Source: an uncultured Bacteroidales bacterium
Lineage (GTDB): Bacteria; Bacteroidota; Bacteroidia; Bacteroidales; Bacteroidaceae
Direction: 5' to 3'
DNA length: 64,000 bases
NCBI GenBank assembly: GCA_902802815.1
Contig: CADCNQ010000005.1
Span: 97,461-161,460 of the forward strand
This document shows, in pieces, positions 16,877-26,235 of the stretch. Under the pieces are notes generated by a model. That model did no database searches. It saw only the letters and a list, made by a program, of their open reading frames with translations, and had not been told where the DNA came from. A program made the translations under genes and the position numbers. Position 1 is the stretch's first letter; each line of letters opens with the position of its first letter.

Positions 16877-17925
16877 TGACGGCGCACATAGATGACGGAC
16901 TCTCTCTTCATCTCATCCACCTTCTCCGGATGAAGCACCAATGACTCCAAAGCCCTGAAGACACTCTCCCGGGTGGGTTCCACATTGACAATCGGTCTCA
17001 GTTTCTTTTCGCCCAACAGTTCATAGTGTTCCGGCTCTCCTCCCCCTACCACGACGATTCCTTTTGACATTGCCAGCAAAGCATTCATCGCCGGAGCGTA
17101 GCCATAAAGCTGGTCTATCAGCACATCGCTGTCCTCTATAATCCGACAGTATTCGTCAAACGGGAGTCCTTCTGCTACACGCAGTTCCATACGATCGGAA
17201 TACTTTGCCTCCACCTCGCGGGCAACCTCCAGCATGATGTCCGTGCCCTTATAAGCCGAGCGCCCTTTGCTGATACCGATGAAAATGCGCAGCCTGCCGT
17301 CCGTCTTACGCGGCCGAACATTCTCGGAAATCACTATCGGGAAAGGAATATAGACGAGCTTGTTTTTCAGACGGCCCTCTTCCGCCAGTTCATAAGTGAC
17401 GAAATATTCGTAGAGACCGGCAACAATAGCATCCGCATCTTGAGCAACGGCTTTGGTGAGAGCCTCCCGTGCAGTGCCTACCCACTCACGATAATCACTC
17501 TGAGCCACATCATCGCTTCGGCTCTCGTCCCCGATATTGAAATCGCTGTAGCGCATCGGACGCAACTCGTGATTTACACTCACCCAGTAGTAATCCATAC
17601 CGAAAGCACACATCACCATTTTGCCGTTGTGACGACGGAGATAGCGATAAAAAAGCATCATACGTTCGGCCTTCAATTCCAAAAACATCGGGTTTATAAT
17701 TTGCACCACATCGTAGCCTCGCATCCGGGGCAATGCTTTCATGAGACGCCATAGGAAAGATATCTTTCCCCAAAAGCCGCTCCGGCGACAGAGATCCACG
17801 TCTCTGGGATAGTTCTTCCACCCATCACCGTCGGACATTACGCACACCTCATGGCCCAGCTTTCTCAAGCCGGCGGCCAAAGTGGTATGCACGTTGCTGT
17901 ATTCACCCAGAAGCAATATCCTCAT
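16804..17925 (-). CDS. Family 1/4 glycosyltransferase
   Basis: A 373-residue GT-B protein. The start at 17925 (MRILLLGEYSNVHTTLAAGL) overlaps the upstream gene's stop as ATGA and begins with the expected Rossmann strand. C-terminal donor-site features are RIFIGISKGRSAYKGTD and SKGIVVVGGGEPEHYELLG. The sugar and acceptor are unknown. It is the last gene of an eleven-gene minus-strand run and overlaps the convergent glycosyltransferase by 73 bases. Confidence 0.86.
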   Translation of the reverse strand: MRILLLGEYSNVHTTLAAGLRKLGHEVCVMSDGDGWKNYPRDVDLCRRSGFWGKISFLWRLMKALPRMRGYDVVQIINPMFLELKAERMMLFYRYLRRHNGKMVMCAFGMDYYWVSVNHELRPMRYSDFNIGDESRSDDVAQSDYREWVGTAREALTKAVAQDADAIVAGLYEYFVTYELAEEGRLKNKLVYIPFPIVISENVRPRKTDGRLRIFIGISKGRSAYKGTDIMLEVAREVEAKYSDRMELRVAEGLPFDEYCRIIEDSDVLIDQLYGYAPAMNALLAMSKGIVVVGGGEPEHYELLGEKKLRPIVNVEPTRESVFRALESLVLHPEKVDEMKRESVIYVRRHYDFVQVAQQYERLYHSIMERSVK

Positions 17926-18824
17926 CGCCATAAACACAACAGGTTTCTCAATCCGATAAAATCCAAGACAACAGCTTTCACCATCACTCGCCACCCCGTA
18001 AGGCGGAAAGGATTCACTCTGCGCGAAGGAAGCAGCACCTCTTTTCCACCAATTCTCCACAATGTGATATGCATATTGACTAAGGCCATATACCACGCAT
18101 CATCAAGTTCAATTCCCAATATACGGGCGGCACGGAGATGGTTCCTGATTGCCAACGTCATACTGTCAACAGACGGCGTACTGCATATACCTTCCGGATT
18201 TGGAGTATAGTGATAGAGCCCGTAGGGAATTGTTGCCACCAAGCGCATTCTCAACATCAGCGAGGGCAACAGATATATATCCTCATGATATTCTCCGTCC
18301 GGGAATCGCAGCCCGTCGAAAAGCGTGCGTCTGAAGACCTTGCACCACACAGCGCAGCGCTCCCATTGGCGATGTGTGAGCCAATACTCGCCCACTCTTC
18401 CGTTCAGTCGCGAGATGCCTGTCGCCACAGGGTCCTTCATACGTTTCCCACCGTATTCTACGGGAAACTCCACCATATCTATCCGGTCTGAATCCAACGT
18501 CTCGCCCAAGAAACGGGAGACTGCCTCATAGGTGGTATCGTCAATGTAGTCGTCACTGTCAACAAAGGTGACCCACTCTCCCTTCACCTCTGCCAATCCA
18601 GCGTTACGGGCAGAAGACAATCCACCGTTCTTCTTATGAATCACTCTGATTCGACGGTCTCTTTCTGCCCATTCGTCACAAAGTGCAGGACAGCGGTCAG
18701 AACTTCCGTCATCCACTAGGATAATATCCAGGTCGCGATATGTCTGACGGGTCACACTCTCAAGGCAACGGTTCAGTGTGCTCTCTACGCGATAAACAGG
18801 TATTATGACAGAAAGTGTTCCCAT
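17922..18824 (-). CDS. Family 2 glycosyltransferase
   Basis: A 300-residue GT-A enzyme. Motifs: LSVIIPVYRVESTLNRCLES, LVDDGSSD, GGLSSARNAG and the metal-binding TFVDSDDYI. It overlaps the upstream family 4 gene by 22 bases and the downstream gene by 4. This is one of four transferases in a row, which suggests stepwise assembly of one oligosaccharide. The sugar cannot be predicted. Confidence 0.9.
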   Translation of the reverse strand: MGTLSVIIPVYRVESTLNRCLESVTRQTYRDLDIILVDDGSSDRCPALCDEWAERDRRIRVIHKKNGGLSSARNAGLAEVKGEWVTFVDSDDYIDDTTYEAVSRFLGETLDSDRIDMVEFPVEYGGKRMKDPVATGISRLNGRVGEYWLTHRQWERCAVWCKVFRRTLFDGLRFPDGEYHEDIYLLPSLMLRMRLVATIPYGLYHYTPNPEGICSTPSVDSMTLAIRNHLRAARILGIELDDAWYMALVNMHITLWRIGGKEVLLPSRRVNPFRLTGWRVMVKAVVLDFIGLRNLLCLWR

Positions 18825-19777
18825 TCCTCTATTATCTTCTCTTTATCAAAACGGCAAGAAAGCCGTGCTGCTTCCCGCCCCATACGTTGCCGTAAAGATA
18901 CGTCGTCCATTAAACTGGTGAGTCGCTCCACGAAAGCATCGTCGTCAGAATAAGGTATCAGGAATCCTGTCTGCCCGTCCACGATAATATCGGCAGGACC
19001 GTATTTACAATCAAACACCACACAGGGCAAAGCGCACTTCTGCCCCTCAATCAAACTCATCGGGAAACCCTCACTGCGGGATGTCATCACCTGAATACTT
19101 GCCTGTCGATAGGCCGACGGCATATCCTCTGTGGCGTAGTGGCATTCCAGTGACCAATCCGAATGTGTCTGTTGTATCCGAGCCCAGAGACTCTCCAGCC
19201 TCTCTATATTTTTCTCTGGGCATCTCCTGCCCACAAAGATGACATGGCGGGCATTATAATCCGGTTCACCAGCAGAAATAATATCTGTAAAATTAGGAAT
19301 AACCACCACACGATGTGCTTTCCTGTATTCTCCCGCATCACCGTGAGTGAGACACACCACACTTTCCACGCGACGTTCCATACGGGGATATAGCCACAGA
19401 TGGTTGTTACTCCAACGCGCACCATGTGATTCAAATATCATCCGCCCCTTCCACGATGTCCACCCTGCTATCCACGCTCCCATAGCACGAAACAGAATCG
19501 TAGCATCCGGCCGGATTTCCTTCACTACACGATTAAAGCGACAAAGCACGCGGAGCAATGCCAAAGGATACGCCAGTTTACCCGATGGTTCCTTCACGTC
19601 AAGACAGCAGCGTCGCACCCGTTCGTCTATAGGAAATGCAACAGGAGAGTTCTCTTTCCAAACCGTCATCAGCACTACATCGTGCCCACGTTCCGACAGA
19701 GCATTTATCTTTGACGTAAGGATGCGTTCCAAGCCGCCCTTCACCGACAGATGTTCTATGACATACAGGATTCTCAT
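18803..19777 (-). CDS. Family 4 glycosyltransferase
   Basis: A 324-residue GT-B retaining glycosyltransferase. It begins MRILYVIEHLSVKGGLERIL with the glycine-rich acceptor-side loop. The C-terminal half has VIFVGRRCPEKNIERL and SRSEGFPMSLIEGQKCALP, the E-x7-E-type donor motif. It overlaps the upstream GT2 gene by 4 bases. The length is slightly short for the family but both domains are present. Confidence 0.9.
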   Translation of the reverse strand: MRILYVIEHLSVKGGLERILTSKINALSERGHDVVLMTVWKENSPVAFPIDERVRRCCLDVKEPSGKLAYPLALLRVLCRFNRVVKEIRPDATILFRAMGAWIAGWTSWKGRMIFESHGARWSNNHLWLYPRMERRVESVVCLTHGDAGEYRKAHRVVVIPNFTDIISAGEPDYNARHVIFVGRRCPEKNIERLESLWARIQQTHSDWSLECHYATEDMPSAYRQASIQVMTSRSEGFPMSLIEGQKCALPCVVFDCKYGPADIIVDGQTGFLIPYSDDDAFVERLTSLMDDVSLRQRMGREAARLSCRFDKEKIIEEWEHFLS

Positions 19778-20640
19778 CTGAGCGAAAGATAATAGGCAAG
19801 TTTATAGTATGCAAACAACTTCAGACTGGGATTCCTGCCCAACAGATTGCATCTGACAATCGGTCGCAGAAGAGGAAATGAGCCCCTTACCATCCATGCG
19901 ACATGATTTTCCTGGAGATGTCTTGCCGTCTGTCCCAACTTCGTATGAGATTCCAGCAAAGAGGCATAAGTATGATGTGTGCGCAGGGATTCCTCCGTTT
20001 TCTCAAGAAACCTCCTGCTCTCCTCCGTATCATCGTGAAGAAGGGGATTGTCGATGGGATATACCATGACACCCTTTTCCTGCAGGCGCAAACCGAGAAT
20101 CACATCTTCCCAACCGTATGTCGTCAACATCTCATCAAAGCGCACGGAAAGGAACACATCACGTTTTATAAGAAAATTAAACGTACTGAGATGAGTGGAA
20201 ACAAGTCCTACACGCAGTTCGTAATCCCTGTCGTATTTCCAACGCAGCATACAACATGGCTCAGGTGCAGCCTCACGATGGGTAATACCTCCGCACACAA
20301 GCAGATGTCCCTCTTTTGCCGCTTTGATGTATTGCTGAATGAAATCTTCGCGCACCACCTTGGCATCTGCATCGACAAAAAGCAACCACTCCCCTTTCGC
20401 CTCCTCGGCAAGTCTGTTGCGGATAGCAGAACGCCCCACGTTGTCTGCACGACGTTCATAACGGCAATTGGACAGTTCGTTGATTTTCAGATTGGCAATA
20501 TGTGACACCTGATTATGTCCGCCGTCCTCGAATACAATGACTTCGTAATCCTCCATACTGGCATCCAGCTGCGCATGAATATCTTCCACCAGTTTGTAGC
20601 AGGTGCACTCGTAGGTCGGTATGAGAACAGACAGCATCAT
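19774..20640 (-). CDS. Family 2 glycosyltransferase (galactosyltransferase-like end)
   Basis: A 288-residue GT2 enzyme. The start ATG at 20640 overlaps the stop of the RNA methyltransferase gene (ATGATG), matching the coupling seen through this run; an upstream Met at 20658 is possible. Motifs: LSVLIPTYECTCYKLVEDI, NVGRSAIRNRLAEEAKGEWL, LFVDADAKV, and TTYGWEDVILGLRLQEKGV, a W-E-D block like the C-terminal part of some galactosyltransferases. The acceptor is unknown. Confidence 0.87.
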   Translation of the reverse strand: MMLSVLIPTYECTCYKLVEDIHAQLDASMEDYEVIVFEDGGHNQVSHIANLKINELSNCRYERRADNVGRSAIRNRLAEEAKGEWLLFVDADAKVVREDFIQQYIKAAKEGHLLVCGGITHREAAPEPCCMLRWKYDRDYELRVGLVSTHLSTFNFLIKRDVFLSVRFDEMLTTYGWEDVILGLRLQEKGVMVYPIDNPLLHDDTEESRRFLEKTEESLRTHHTYASLLESHTKLGQTARHLQENHVAWMVRGSFPLLRPIVRCNLLGRNPSLKLFAYYKLAYYLSLR

Positions 20641-21437
20641 CTCTTTCTCAGTTCCCAAAAAGCCACAGCGGATGCTGCGGCAACATTCAATGAATCCACT
20701 CCGTGGTGCATCGGAATGCGCACAGTGTAGTCTGCGGATGATATCACACTTTGTGGCAAGCCATCGCCCTCCGTACCCATGATAAGAGCGATGCGATCCA
20801 CATCGCGGAGCACAGGACTGTCGAGCGAAATGCTTTCGTCCGTCAGCGCCATCGCAGCTGTTTTGAATCCGTACTCGTGCACTTCCTCTATATCATCTAT
20901 CCACGTCCAAGGCACCAGGAATACCGTTCCCATCGACACCCGCACAGCACGCCGGTTGAGAGGGTCGCACGCATCGCGTGTCAGCAATATACCGTCCATC
21001 CCCAGAGCTGCAGCACTGCGGAAGATAGCACCCACATTGGTGGAATCGCACACAGCATCTATTATGCAAAGGCGATGCGCCTTCTCACACACTTCGCGCA
21101 CAGACGGCAGCGACGGACGACGCATTGCTGCCAACACACCGCGCGTGAGAGTATAGCCCGTGAGTTTTGCCAAAAGTTCGCGCGAACCGGTATACACCGT
21201 GACACCATCCAAACGCCCGATAATATCCTTTGCATCTCCCTCTATATGACGTTCCTCGCAAAGTATGCTCTCAGGCACGTAGCCCACCTCCATCGCCACG
21301 CGTATCACTTTGGGACTCTCCGCAATAAAGAGTCCCTGCTCCGGGTGCAACTCATTACGAAGCTGCGCCTCCGTGAGACGTGAATACACCGCGATGTTTC
21401 CGTCTTCTATAGAACTGATGTGGCAGATATTAGCCAT
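20637..21437 (-). CDS. TrmH/SpoU-family RNA 2'-O-methyltransferase
   Basis: A 266-residue SPOUT methyltransferase. An N-terminal substrate-binding part (LFIAESPKVIRVAMEVGY) is followed by the knotted domain with NVGAIFRSAAALGMDGILL, GTEGDGLPQSVI and IPMHHGVDSLNVAAASAVA, the S-adenosylmethionine-binding loops. Relatives methylate rRNA (RlmB-like) or tRNA; the target cannot be decided. It overlaps the aminopeptidase gene by 31 bases and the downstream glycosyltransferase by 4, so it is embedded in the same transcript. Confidence 0.88.
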   Translation of the reverse strand: MANICHISSIEDGNIAVYSRLTEAQLRNELHPEQGLFIAESPKVIRVAMEVGYVPESILCEERHIEGDAKDIIGRLDGVTVYTGSRELLAKLTGYTLTRGVLAAMRRPSLPSVREVCEKAHRLCIIDAVCDSTNVGAIFRSAAALGMDGILLTRDACDPLNRRAVRVSMGTVFLVPWTWIDDIEEVHEYGFKTAAMALTDESISLDSPVLRDVDRIALIMGTEGDGLPQSVISSADYTVRIPMHHGVDSLNVAAASAVAFWELRKR

Positions 21438-23041
21438 GCGCGGTCGTCAGAATCTGTGAGTCGTGGAAGTAGCGTCTCCCGCACCTTCTCATGATATGCA
21501 TTCAGCCAGGATATTTCCTCCGGCGTAAGAAGTTCTTTCACTATGGGACGTTTGTCATAAGGACACATCGTCAGAGGCTCAAAACACAGGAACCGTCCTC
21601 CCTGTCCTCCGGGATAGGTTTCCACCTCTGCGGGGCGTATGAGCATTGTGTTCTCGTGGCGCACTCCGAAACGTCCGGCAAGATAAATACCCGGTTCGTC
21701 TGTCATCGTCTGTCCTGCATAAAGAGGGGCTACGGTGTCGGGGCGCACATTCTTGCGAAACTGACAGGGTCCCTCGTGAATCTCCAGACGGTGTCCCACC
21801 CCGTGTCCTGTGCCGTGACCGTAGTCGTGGCCTTCCCGCCACATGGCCATTCGCGCCAGCGTGTCGAGCTGCAAACCGCACGTTCCTTCCGGGAAAATAG
21901 CGTTTTGGAGTTGCAGATGTCCCTTCAGCACGAGGGTGTACACACGACGCTCCTCTTCCGTAAGAGGTCCGAGAGGTATGGTGCGCGTGATGTCCGTACT
22001 GCCGCAGTCGTAGTGTCCTCCGCTGTCGAGAAGCAGGAAACTCTTCGGCGCAAGCGGTATGTCCGTTTCGGGAGTGGGTTCGTAGTGTACCACAGCCCCG
22101 TGAGCACCGTACGCACTTATTGTTTCAAAGGAGAGTCCCCGGAAACCCGGTTGCCCCGCCCTGAGTGCTGTCAGCGTCCTGTCGGCAGACATCTCCGTCC
22201 ACTGCGTGACATCCGCCCCGTCTATCATACGCAGGAATCTCACCATCGCAATGCCGTCCCTGATATGTGCTTCGCGATAACCCGCCTGCTCCGTTTCGTT
22301 CTTCACCGCCCTCCAATATGGAATCGGTGTCTCGCCCTTGAGATGCGCCGGTGCCTGCTCGTAGGGCATCACAGAAATACCAAGCCCCTTCAAGTAAGTT
22401 CCCACTTCGGGAGTCACCTGCTTATCGCTCACATAGAGCACATGAGCACCGCTCTCTCTCACAAGGAGATAACTCACAAAGACCGGTGTATAGGGGATGT
22501 CGTCGCCTCTCATATTGAGCAGCCATCCTATCTCCGCCAGCGACGAAACAAGGCATTCATTCCGACCGTTCTCCTTCATCCATGAAAGCAGACGCGAGAG
22601 TTTGCTTTCCGCACTCTCTCCAGCCAGTTCCAATGGTACAATCTCTATCTGCGAGAGCGGCAAAGCCGGGCGTCCTTCCCACAGAGCGTCTGTTTCCTTC
22701 TCTGTGAGGTATTGCGCCGTGAGTCCGCGCTGCTGCAGCCATTCGTCAATCGTTTCGTCCACGAGGTCCTTCTTCAGGGCAAAACCGCTTCCCTCCAACT
22801 GCTCCTCCGCTGCGAGCCAGTAGCGCGAATCCGTCCAAAGATAAGCCTCCTCCTGAGTCACCACCGCCGTACCAGCACTCCCCGTAAAACCCGTGAGCCA
22901 CTCCCTTGTCTTCCAGTGAGCCGGCACATATTCCGAACCGTGCGGATCCTCCGTAGGAACCACGATGACCTGCCGTCCCTGCTCCTTCATCCAGGAGCGC
23001 AGCAGCGCCAGTCTATCCGCCGATGATTGTAGTGATGCCAT
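21407..23041 (-). CDS. pepP: Xaa-Pro aminopeptidase (M24B), long form
   Basis: A 544-residue metallopeptidase that removes the N-terminal residue before proline. Two N-terminal creatinase-like domains precede the pita-bread catalytic domain. Metal ligands are visible: the Asp pair in LLLDSGGHYDCGSTDITR, His in HGTGHGVGHRLEIHEGP, Glu in DEPGIYL and Glu in VRHENTML. The start MASLQSSADRLALLR at 23041 is preferred over an in-frame Met at 23092, since the family starts near this point. It overlaps the activase gene by 29 bases. Together with the second aminopeptidase and HypD/ProC it suggests use of proline- and hydroxyproline-rich peptides. Confidence 0.93.
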   Translation of the reverse strand: MASLQSSADRLALLRSWMKEQGRQVIVVPTEDPHGSEYVPAHWKTREWLTGFTGSAGTAVVTQEEAYLWTDSRYWLAAEEQLEGSGFALKKDLVDETIDEWLQQRGLTAQYLTEKETDALWEGRPALPLSQIEIVPLELAGESAESKLSRLLSWMKENGRNECLVSSLAEIGWLLNMRGDDIPYTPVFVSYLLVRESGAHVLYVSDKQVTPEVGTYLKGLGISVMPYEQAPAHLKGETPIPYWRAVKNETEQAGYREAHIRDGIAMVRFLRMIDGADVTQWTEMSADRTLTALRAGQPGFRGLSFETISAYGAHGAVVHYEPTPETDIPLAPKSFLLLDSGGHYDCGSTDITRTIPLGPLTEEERRVYTLVLKGHLQLQNAIFPEGTCGLQLDTLARMAMWREGHDYGHGTGHGVGHRLEIHEGPCQFRKNVRPDTVAPLYAGQTMTDEPGIYLAGRFGVRHENTMLIRPAEVETYPGGQGGRFLCFEPLTMCPYDKRPIVKELLTPEEISWLNAYHEKVRETLLPRLTDSDDRAWLISATSVL

Positions 23042-23849
23042 ATCTGTTGAATATTTCCTGAGCCTGAGCGAGTTGCTCCTCTGTGGGAACACTCATCTCA
23101 TAGCCCTTCGGATTGTATTTCGTACCCATACGGGTGTGTTTCGCCTTCCCCACATCGTGATACGGCAGCAAATTCACCTGCTCCGGAATCGACGGCAGCG
23201 AGGATATAAAGAGGGCCGTCTTCTCCAGATTCTCCTCATCATTGTTCACTCCAGCGATGAGCGGAATGCGTATCCACAGCTGCGGACGCTGCTTCATTGC
23301 AGAGAAGCGCTGTATGTTTTCCAGAATATGTTCGTTGCCCACACCCGTGTATTTCTCGTGCTGCACGGAGTCCATGTGTTTCAGGTCCACCATGAAGAGC
23401 TCGGCATGCGCCGCCACGTGCTCCACCGTCTCCCACGAAGCATACAGCGTAGTGTCCACAGTGCGGTGGAATCCCTTCTTCCCAAGTGCCTCCAACACCT
23501 CGACGAGCGCCTCCGGATGCATGAGCGGTTCGCCGCCGCACAGCGTCACGCCGCCGCCCGATTCCTCCATCACCTGCCTCTCCTTCTCCACCGTCTTGAG
23601 TATCTCCTCCAGCGTCCAGTCCTTGCCGGCCACCTGCAGCGCCAGTGTGGGACAGGCATCCACGCCCTCTGTCTCGTGCGCTCCGCAGTGTATGCACTTC
23701 GATGCTGTGAAGAGCCGCGTGGGTTCGTAGCTTATCCCTTCCGGATTGTGACACCACACGCAGTGCAGGGGACATCCCTTCATGAACAGCGTGGTGCGTA
23801 TTCCCGGTCCGTCGTGGATGGCAAAACGTTTTACGTCAAAAAGCCTCAT
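23013..23849 (-). CDS. Glycyl-radical enzyme activase for HypD (HypE-like)
   Basis: A 278-residue radical SAM enzyme. The cluster motif is Cys26-x3-Cys30-x2-Cys33 (GCPLHCVWCHNPEG), preceded by HDGPGIRTTLFMKGC; GGGVTLCGGEPLMHP binds S-adenosylmethionine. It installs the glycyl radical on its partner, encoded 14 overlapping bases upstream. The usual ferredoxin-like insert with eight cysteines is reduced here to Cys52, Cys55 and Cys66, so at most one atypical extra cluster could form. The partner's identity as HypD is inferred from position. Confidence 0.88.
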   Translation of the reverse strand: MRLFDVKRFAIHDGPGIRTTLFMKGCPLHCVWCHNPEGISYEPTRLFTASKCIHCGAHETEGVDACPTLALQVAGKDWTLEEILKTVEKERQVMEESGGGVTLCGGEPLMHPEALVEVLEALGKKGFHRTVDTTLYASWETVEHVAAHAELFMVDLKHMDSVQHEKYTGVGNEHILENIQRFSAMKQRPQLWIRIPLIAGVNNDEENLEKTALFISSLPSIPEQVNLLPYHDVGKAKHTRMGTKYNPKGYEMSVPTEEQLAQAQEIFNRYGITTIIGG

Positions 23850-26235
23850 TCTCCGTGCGTGCGATAATCTCGTTCTGCAACTGCGGTGTCATATCGTTGA
23901 AGTAGTCGCTGTAACCGGCCACGCGCACCAGCAGGTCGCGATAGCGCTCCGGATGCTTCTGTGCATCGTGCAGCGTTTCCGTATCCACCACATTGAACTG
24001 TATGTGATGTCCGCCCAGATTGAAATACGTGCGGATGAGACTACCCAGTTTCCTGAGGTCCTCCTCGCTCTTCATCATCTCCGGCACGAAACGCACGTTG
24101 AGCAGCGTGCCGCCCGACTTCGTCTGATCCAGTTTGCCCAGACTCTTCACAACGCTCGTGGGTCCCTGCGTGTCTGCTCCGTGTGCCGGCGACGTACCGT
24201 CGGAGATGGCGAATTTCGCCATACGACCGTTCACACTGGCACCGCATACCGAACCGAAATAGTTGTGACACGTGGTCGACAGCATATTGAGCTGCGTCTT
24301 GCCTCCGCGCGTATTGGGATGACCCTCGATGGCGTCCACAAGGTCGTCGTACACCTTCACCGCAATGGCGTCGGCCTCATCGTTGTCGTTGCCGAAAAAC
24401 GGCGTGTGGTTGATGATATACTGTCGCATTTTCTCCTCGCCTTCCCAGTTGGCGGCAACGGCCTTGAGAATCTCGTCCATCGTGTAGCGACCCGTCTCAA
24501 AGACGTGTGTCTTGAGGGTGGAGAGACAGTCGGTAATCGTGCCCAGACCCGTGCACTGTATGTAGGTCGTATTGTAGCGCGCACCACCGCTGTAGTAATC
24601 CTGTCCCTTCTCGATGCAGTCGTCGATGAAGAGCGAAAGGAACGTAGCCGGAGCATAGAGGGAAAACATGCGCTCGATGTAATTGTTCACCGCCAGCTTC
24701 ATGTTCACGAAATAGAGCATCTGCCTGTGATATGCCTCATAGAGCTGCTCGTACGATGTGAAAGTGCGCGGGTCGCCCGTCTCCAGTCCCAGTTTCTTGC
24801 CGCTCACGGGGTCGAGACCGTTGTTGAGCGTTATCTCCAGTATCTTGGGTGTATTGAGATATCCCGTGAGGATATATGCCTCCTTGCCGAAAGCTCCCAC
24901 CTCGATGCATCCCGAGCATCCGCCCTCGTTGGCATCCTCGCGGCTCTTGCCCTGACGCATGAGTTCCTTGGTGTAGGTGTCGGGGTTGAACACCGACGGA
25001 TAACCGTGTCCCTGACGTATCACCTTCGTGGCTGCCAGGATGAACTCGTCGGGAGTCACCTTTGCCACATGTACAGAGAGTCCGGGCTGCAGTTCGTGCA
25101 GTTCCTCCTGCACCTCCAGTATCATATACGATATCTCGTTGACGGCGTTGCGTCCTTCGCGGTCGATACCCCCGATATTGATATTCGTGAAGTCGTTGTA
25201 CGTACCGCTCTCCAGTGCCGTCACTCCCACCTTCGGGGGTGCGGGCTGGTTGTTGAACTTAATCCAGAAGCAGCTGATAAGTTCCTTTGCCTTCTCGCGT
25301 GTCAGCGTACCGTCCTCGATACCCTTCTTGTAGAACGGCCACAGATGCTGGTCGATATGTCCGGGATTCATGCAGTCCCAGCCGTTGAGCTCGGTCACTG
25401 TGCCCAGATGCACGAACCAGTACATCTGTATTGCCTCCTGCATATCCCTCGGAGCATGTGCGGGCACCCATCGGCACACGTCGGCTATCTTGAGCAGTTC
25501 CGCCCTGCGCTTCTCGTCCTTTGTCTCGCGAGCCATCTTCTCTGCCAGCTCGGCATGGCGCTCTGCAAACAGTATGGCGGCATCGCACGAGATGTCCATA
25601 GCCTCCAGTTCCTGCTGCTTGTCGGTGGCCAGCGGGTCGTTGATATAGTCCAGCGATGCTATGCGCTCCGCAATGCGTTTCTTGCAATCGAGCAGACCGC
25701 GCTGATACATCTTGCCGTCCATCGCTGTGTGTCCGCCGGCTCTCTGTTCCATGAATTCCGTGAACACTCCTGCGTGATACGCCTCCTCCCATTCCTTCGA
25801 CACGTGCGAGAAGATGCGCTCTCTCTGGGTGCGTCCCTGCCAGTAGGGTATCACCTCGCGTTCGTAGGTGGCGATATCCTCCTCTGAGATGAAGTAGGGC
25901 TGCAGTTCGCGTGTGTTGAGCGTATGCAGATCCTCCACCGTGTGGCACGTCAGTTCCGGGAAGGTGGGCACAGCCTTTGGTTTGGGACCGCGCTCTCCCA
26001 CGATGAGTTCGTCCTCACCGATGTATATCGTCTTCTTCCTGCATATCTCGTAGAAGTTTCTGGCGCGCAGGATGCAGTTGGGCATCTTGCCGTAGTTCTC
26101 CTTGTAGAATGCCGTCTCGATGAGCGCTCTCTCAATGGTCAGCGTGGTGGGTGTGTCGATACTCTGCTTGCGCAGACGTTTGATGCGCTCGTTCATTCCC
26201 CCGTCGTTGCCGGGATATGTCAATGGATATTTCAT
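23836..26235 (-). CDS. hypD: trans-4-hydroxy-L-proline dehydratase (glycyl radical enzyme)
   Basis: A 799-residue glycyl radical enzyme. The radical glycine is Gly774 (RVAGYSDYF) and the thiyl site is Cys443-Ile-Glu445 (GGCSGCIEVG). Compared, from memory, with published active-site residues of Clostridioides difficile HypD, all can be found with a constant offset of 9: His169, Asp287, Ser343, Asp348, Phe349, Glu445, Tyr459 and Gly774. HypD dehydrates trans-4-hydroxyproline to 1-pyrroline-5-carboxylate. The neighbouring ProC and aminopeptidases fit. The start overlaps the upstream aminopeptidase stop by 4 bases. The enzyme is oxygen-sensitive, implying anaerobic life. Confidence 0.93.
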   Translation of the reverse strand: MKYPLTYPGNDGGMNERIKRLRKQSIDTPTTLTIERALIETAFYKENYGKMPNCILRARNFYEICRKKTIYIGEDELIVGERGPKPKAVPTFPELTCHTVEDLHTLNTRELQPYFISEEDIATYEREVIPYWQGRTQRERIFSHVSKEWEEAYHAGVFTEFMEQRAGGHTAMDGKMYQRGLLDCKKRIAERIASLDYINDPLATDKQQELEAMDISCDAAILFAERHAELAEKMARETKDEKRRAELLKIADVCRWVPAHAPRDMQEAIQMYWFVHLGTVTELNGWDCMNPGHIDQHLWPFYKKGIEDGTLTREKAKELISCFWIKFNNQPAPPKVGVTALESGTYNDFTNINIGGIDREGRNAVNEISYMILEVQEELHELQPGLSVHVAKVTPDEFILAATKVIRQGHGYPSVFNPDTYTKELMRQGKSREDANEGGCSGCIEVGAFGKEAYILTGYLNTPKILEITLNNGLDPVSGKKLGLETGDPRTFTSYEQLYEAYHRQMLYFVNMKLAVNNYIERMFSLYAPATFLSLFIDDCIEKGQDYYSGGARYNTTYIQCTGLGTITDCLSTLKTHVFETGRYTMDEILKAVAANWEGEEKMRQYIINHTPFFGNDNDEADAIAVKVYDDLVDAIEGHPNTRGGKTQLNMLSTTCHNYFGSVCGASVNGRMAKFAISDGTSPAHGADTQGPTSVVKSLGKLDQTKSGGTLLNVRFVPEMMKSEEDLRKLGSLIRTYFNLGGHHIQFNVVDTETLHDAQKHPERYRDLLVRVAGYSDYFNDMTPQLQNEIIARTENEAF

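Noticed and set aside
17926..18096. 57-residue N-terminal extension of the minus-strand GT1/4 enzyme
   Set aside because: It overlaps the upstream GT2 gene and does not resemble the family; MRILLLGEYS at 17925 does.
23782..25887. 701-codon open frame on the plus strand, opposite hypD
   Set aside because: It lies wholly antisense to the well-supported hypD gene. Its sequence is rich in Arg, His and Leu with no recognisable motif, as expected from the complement of a codon-biased gene.
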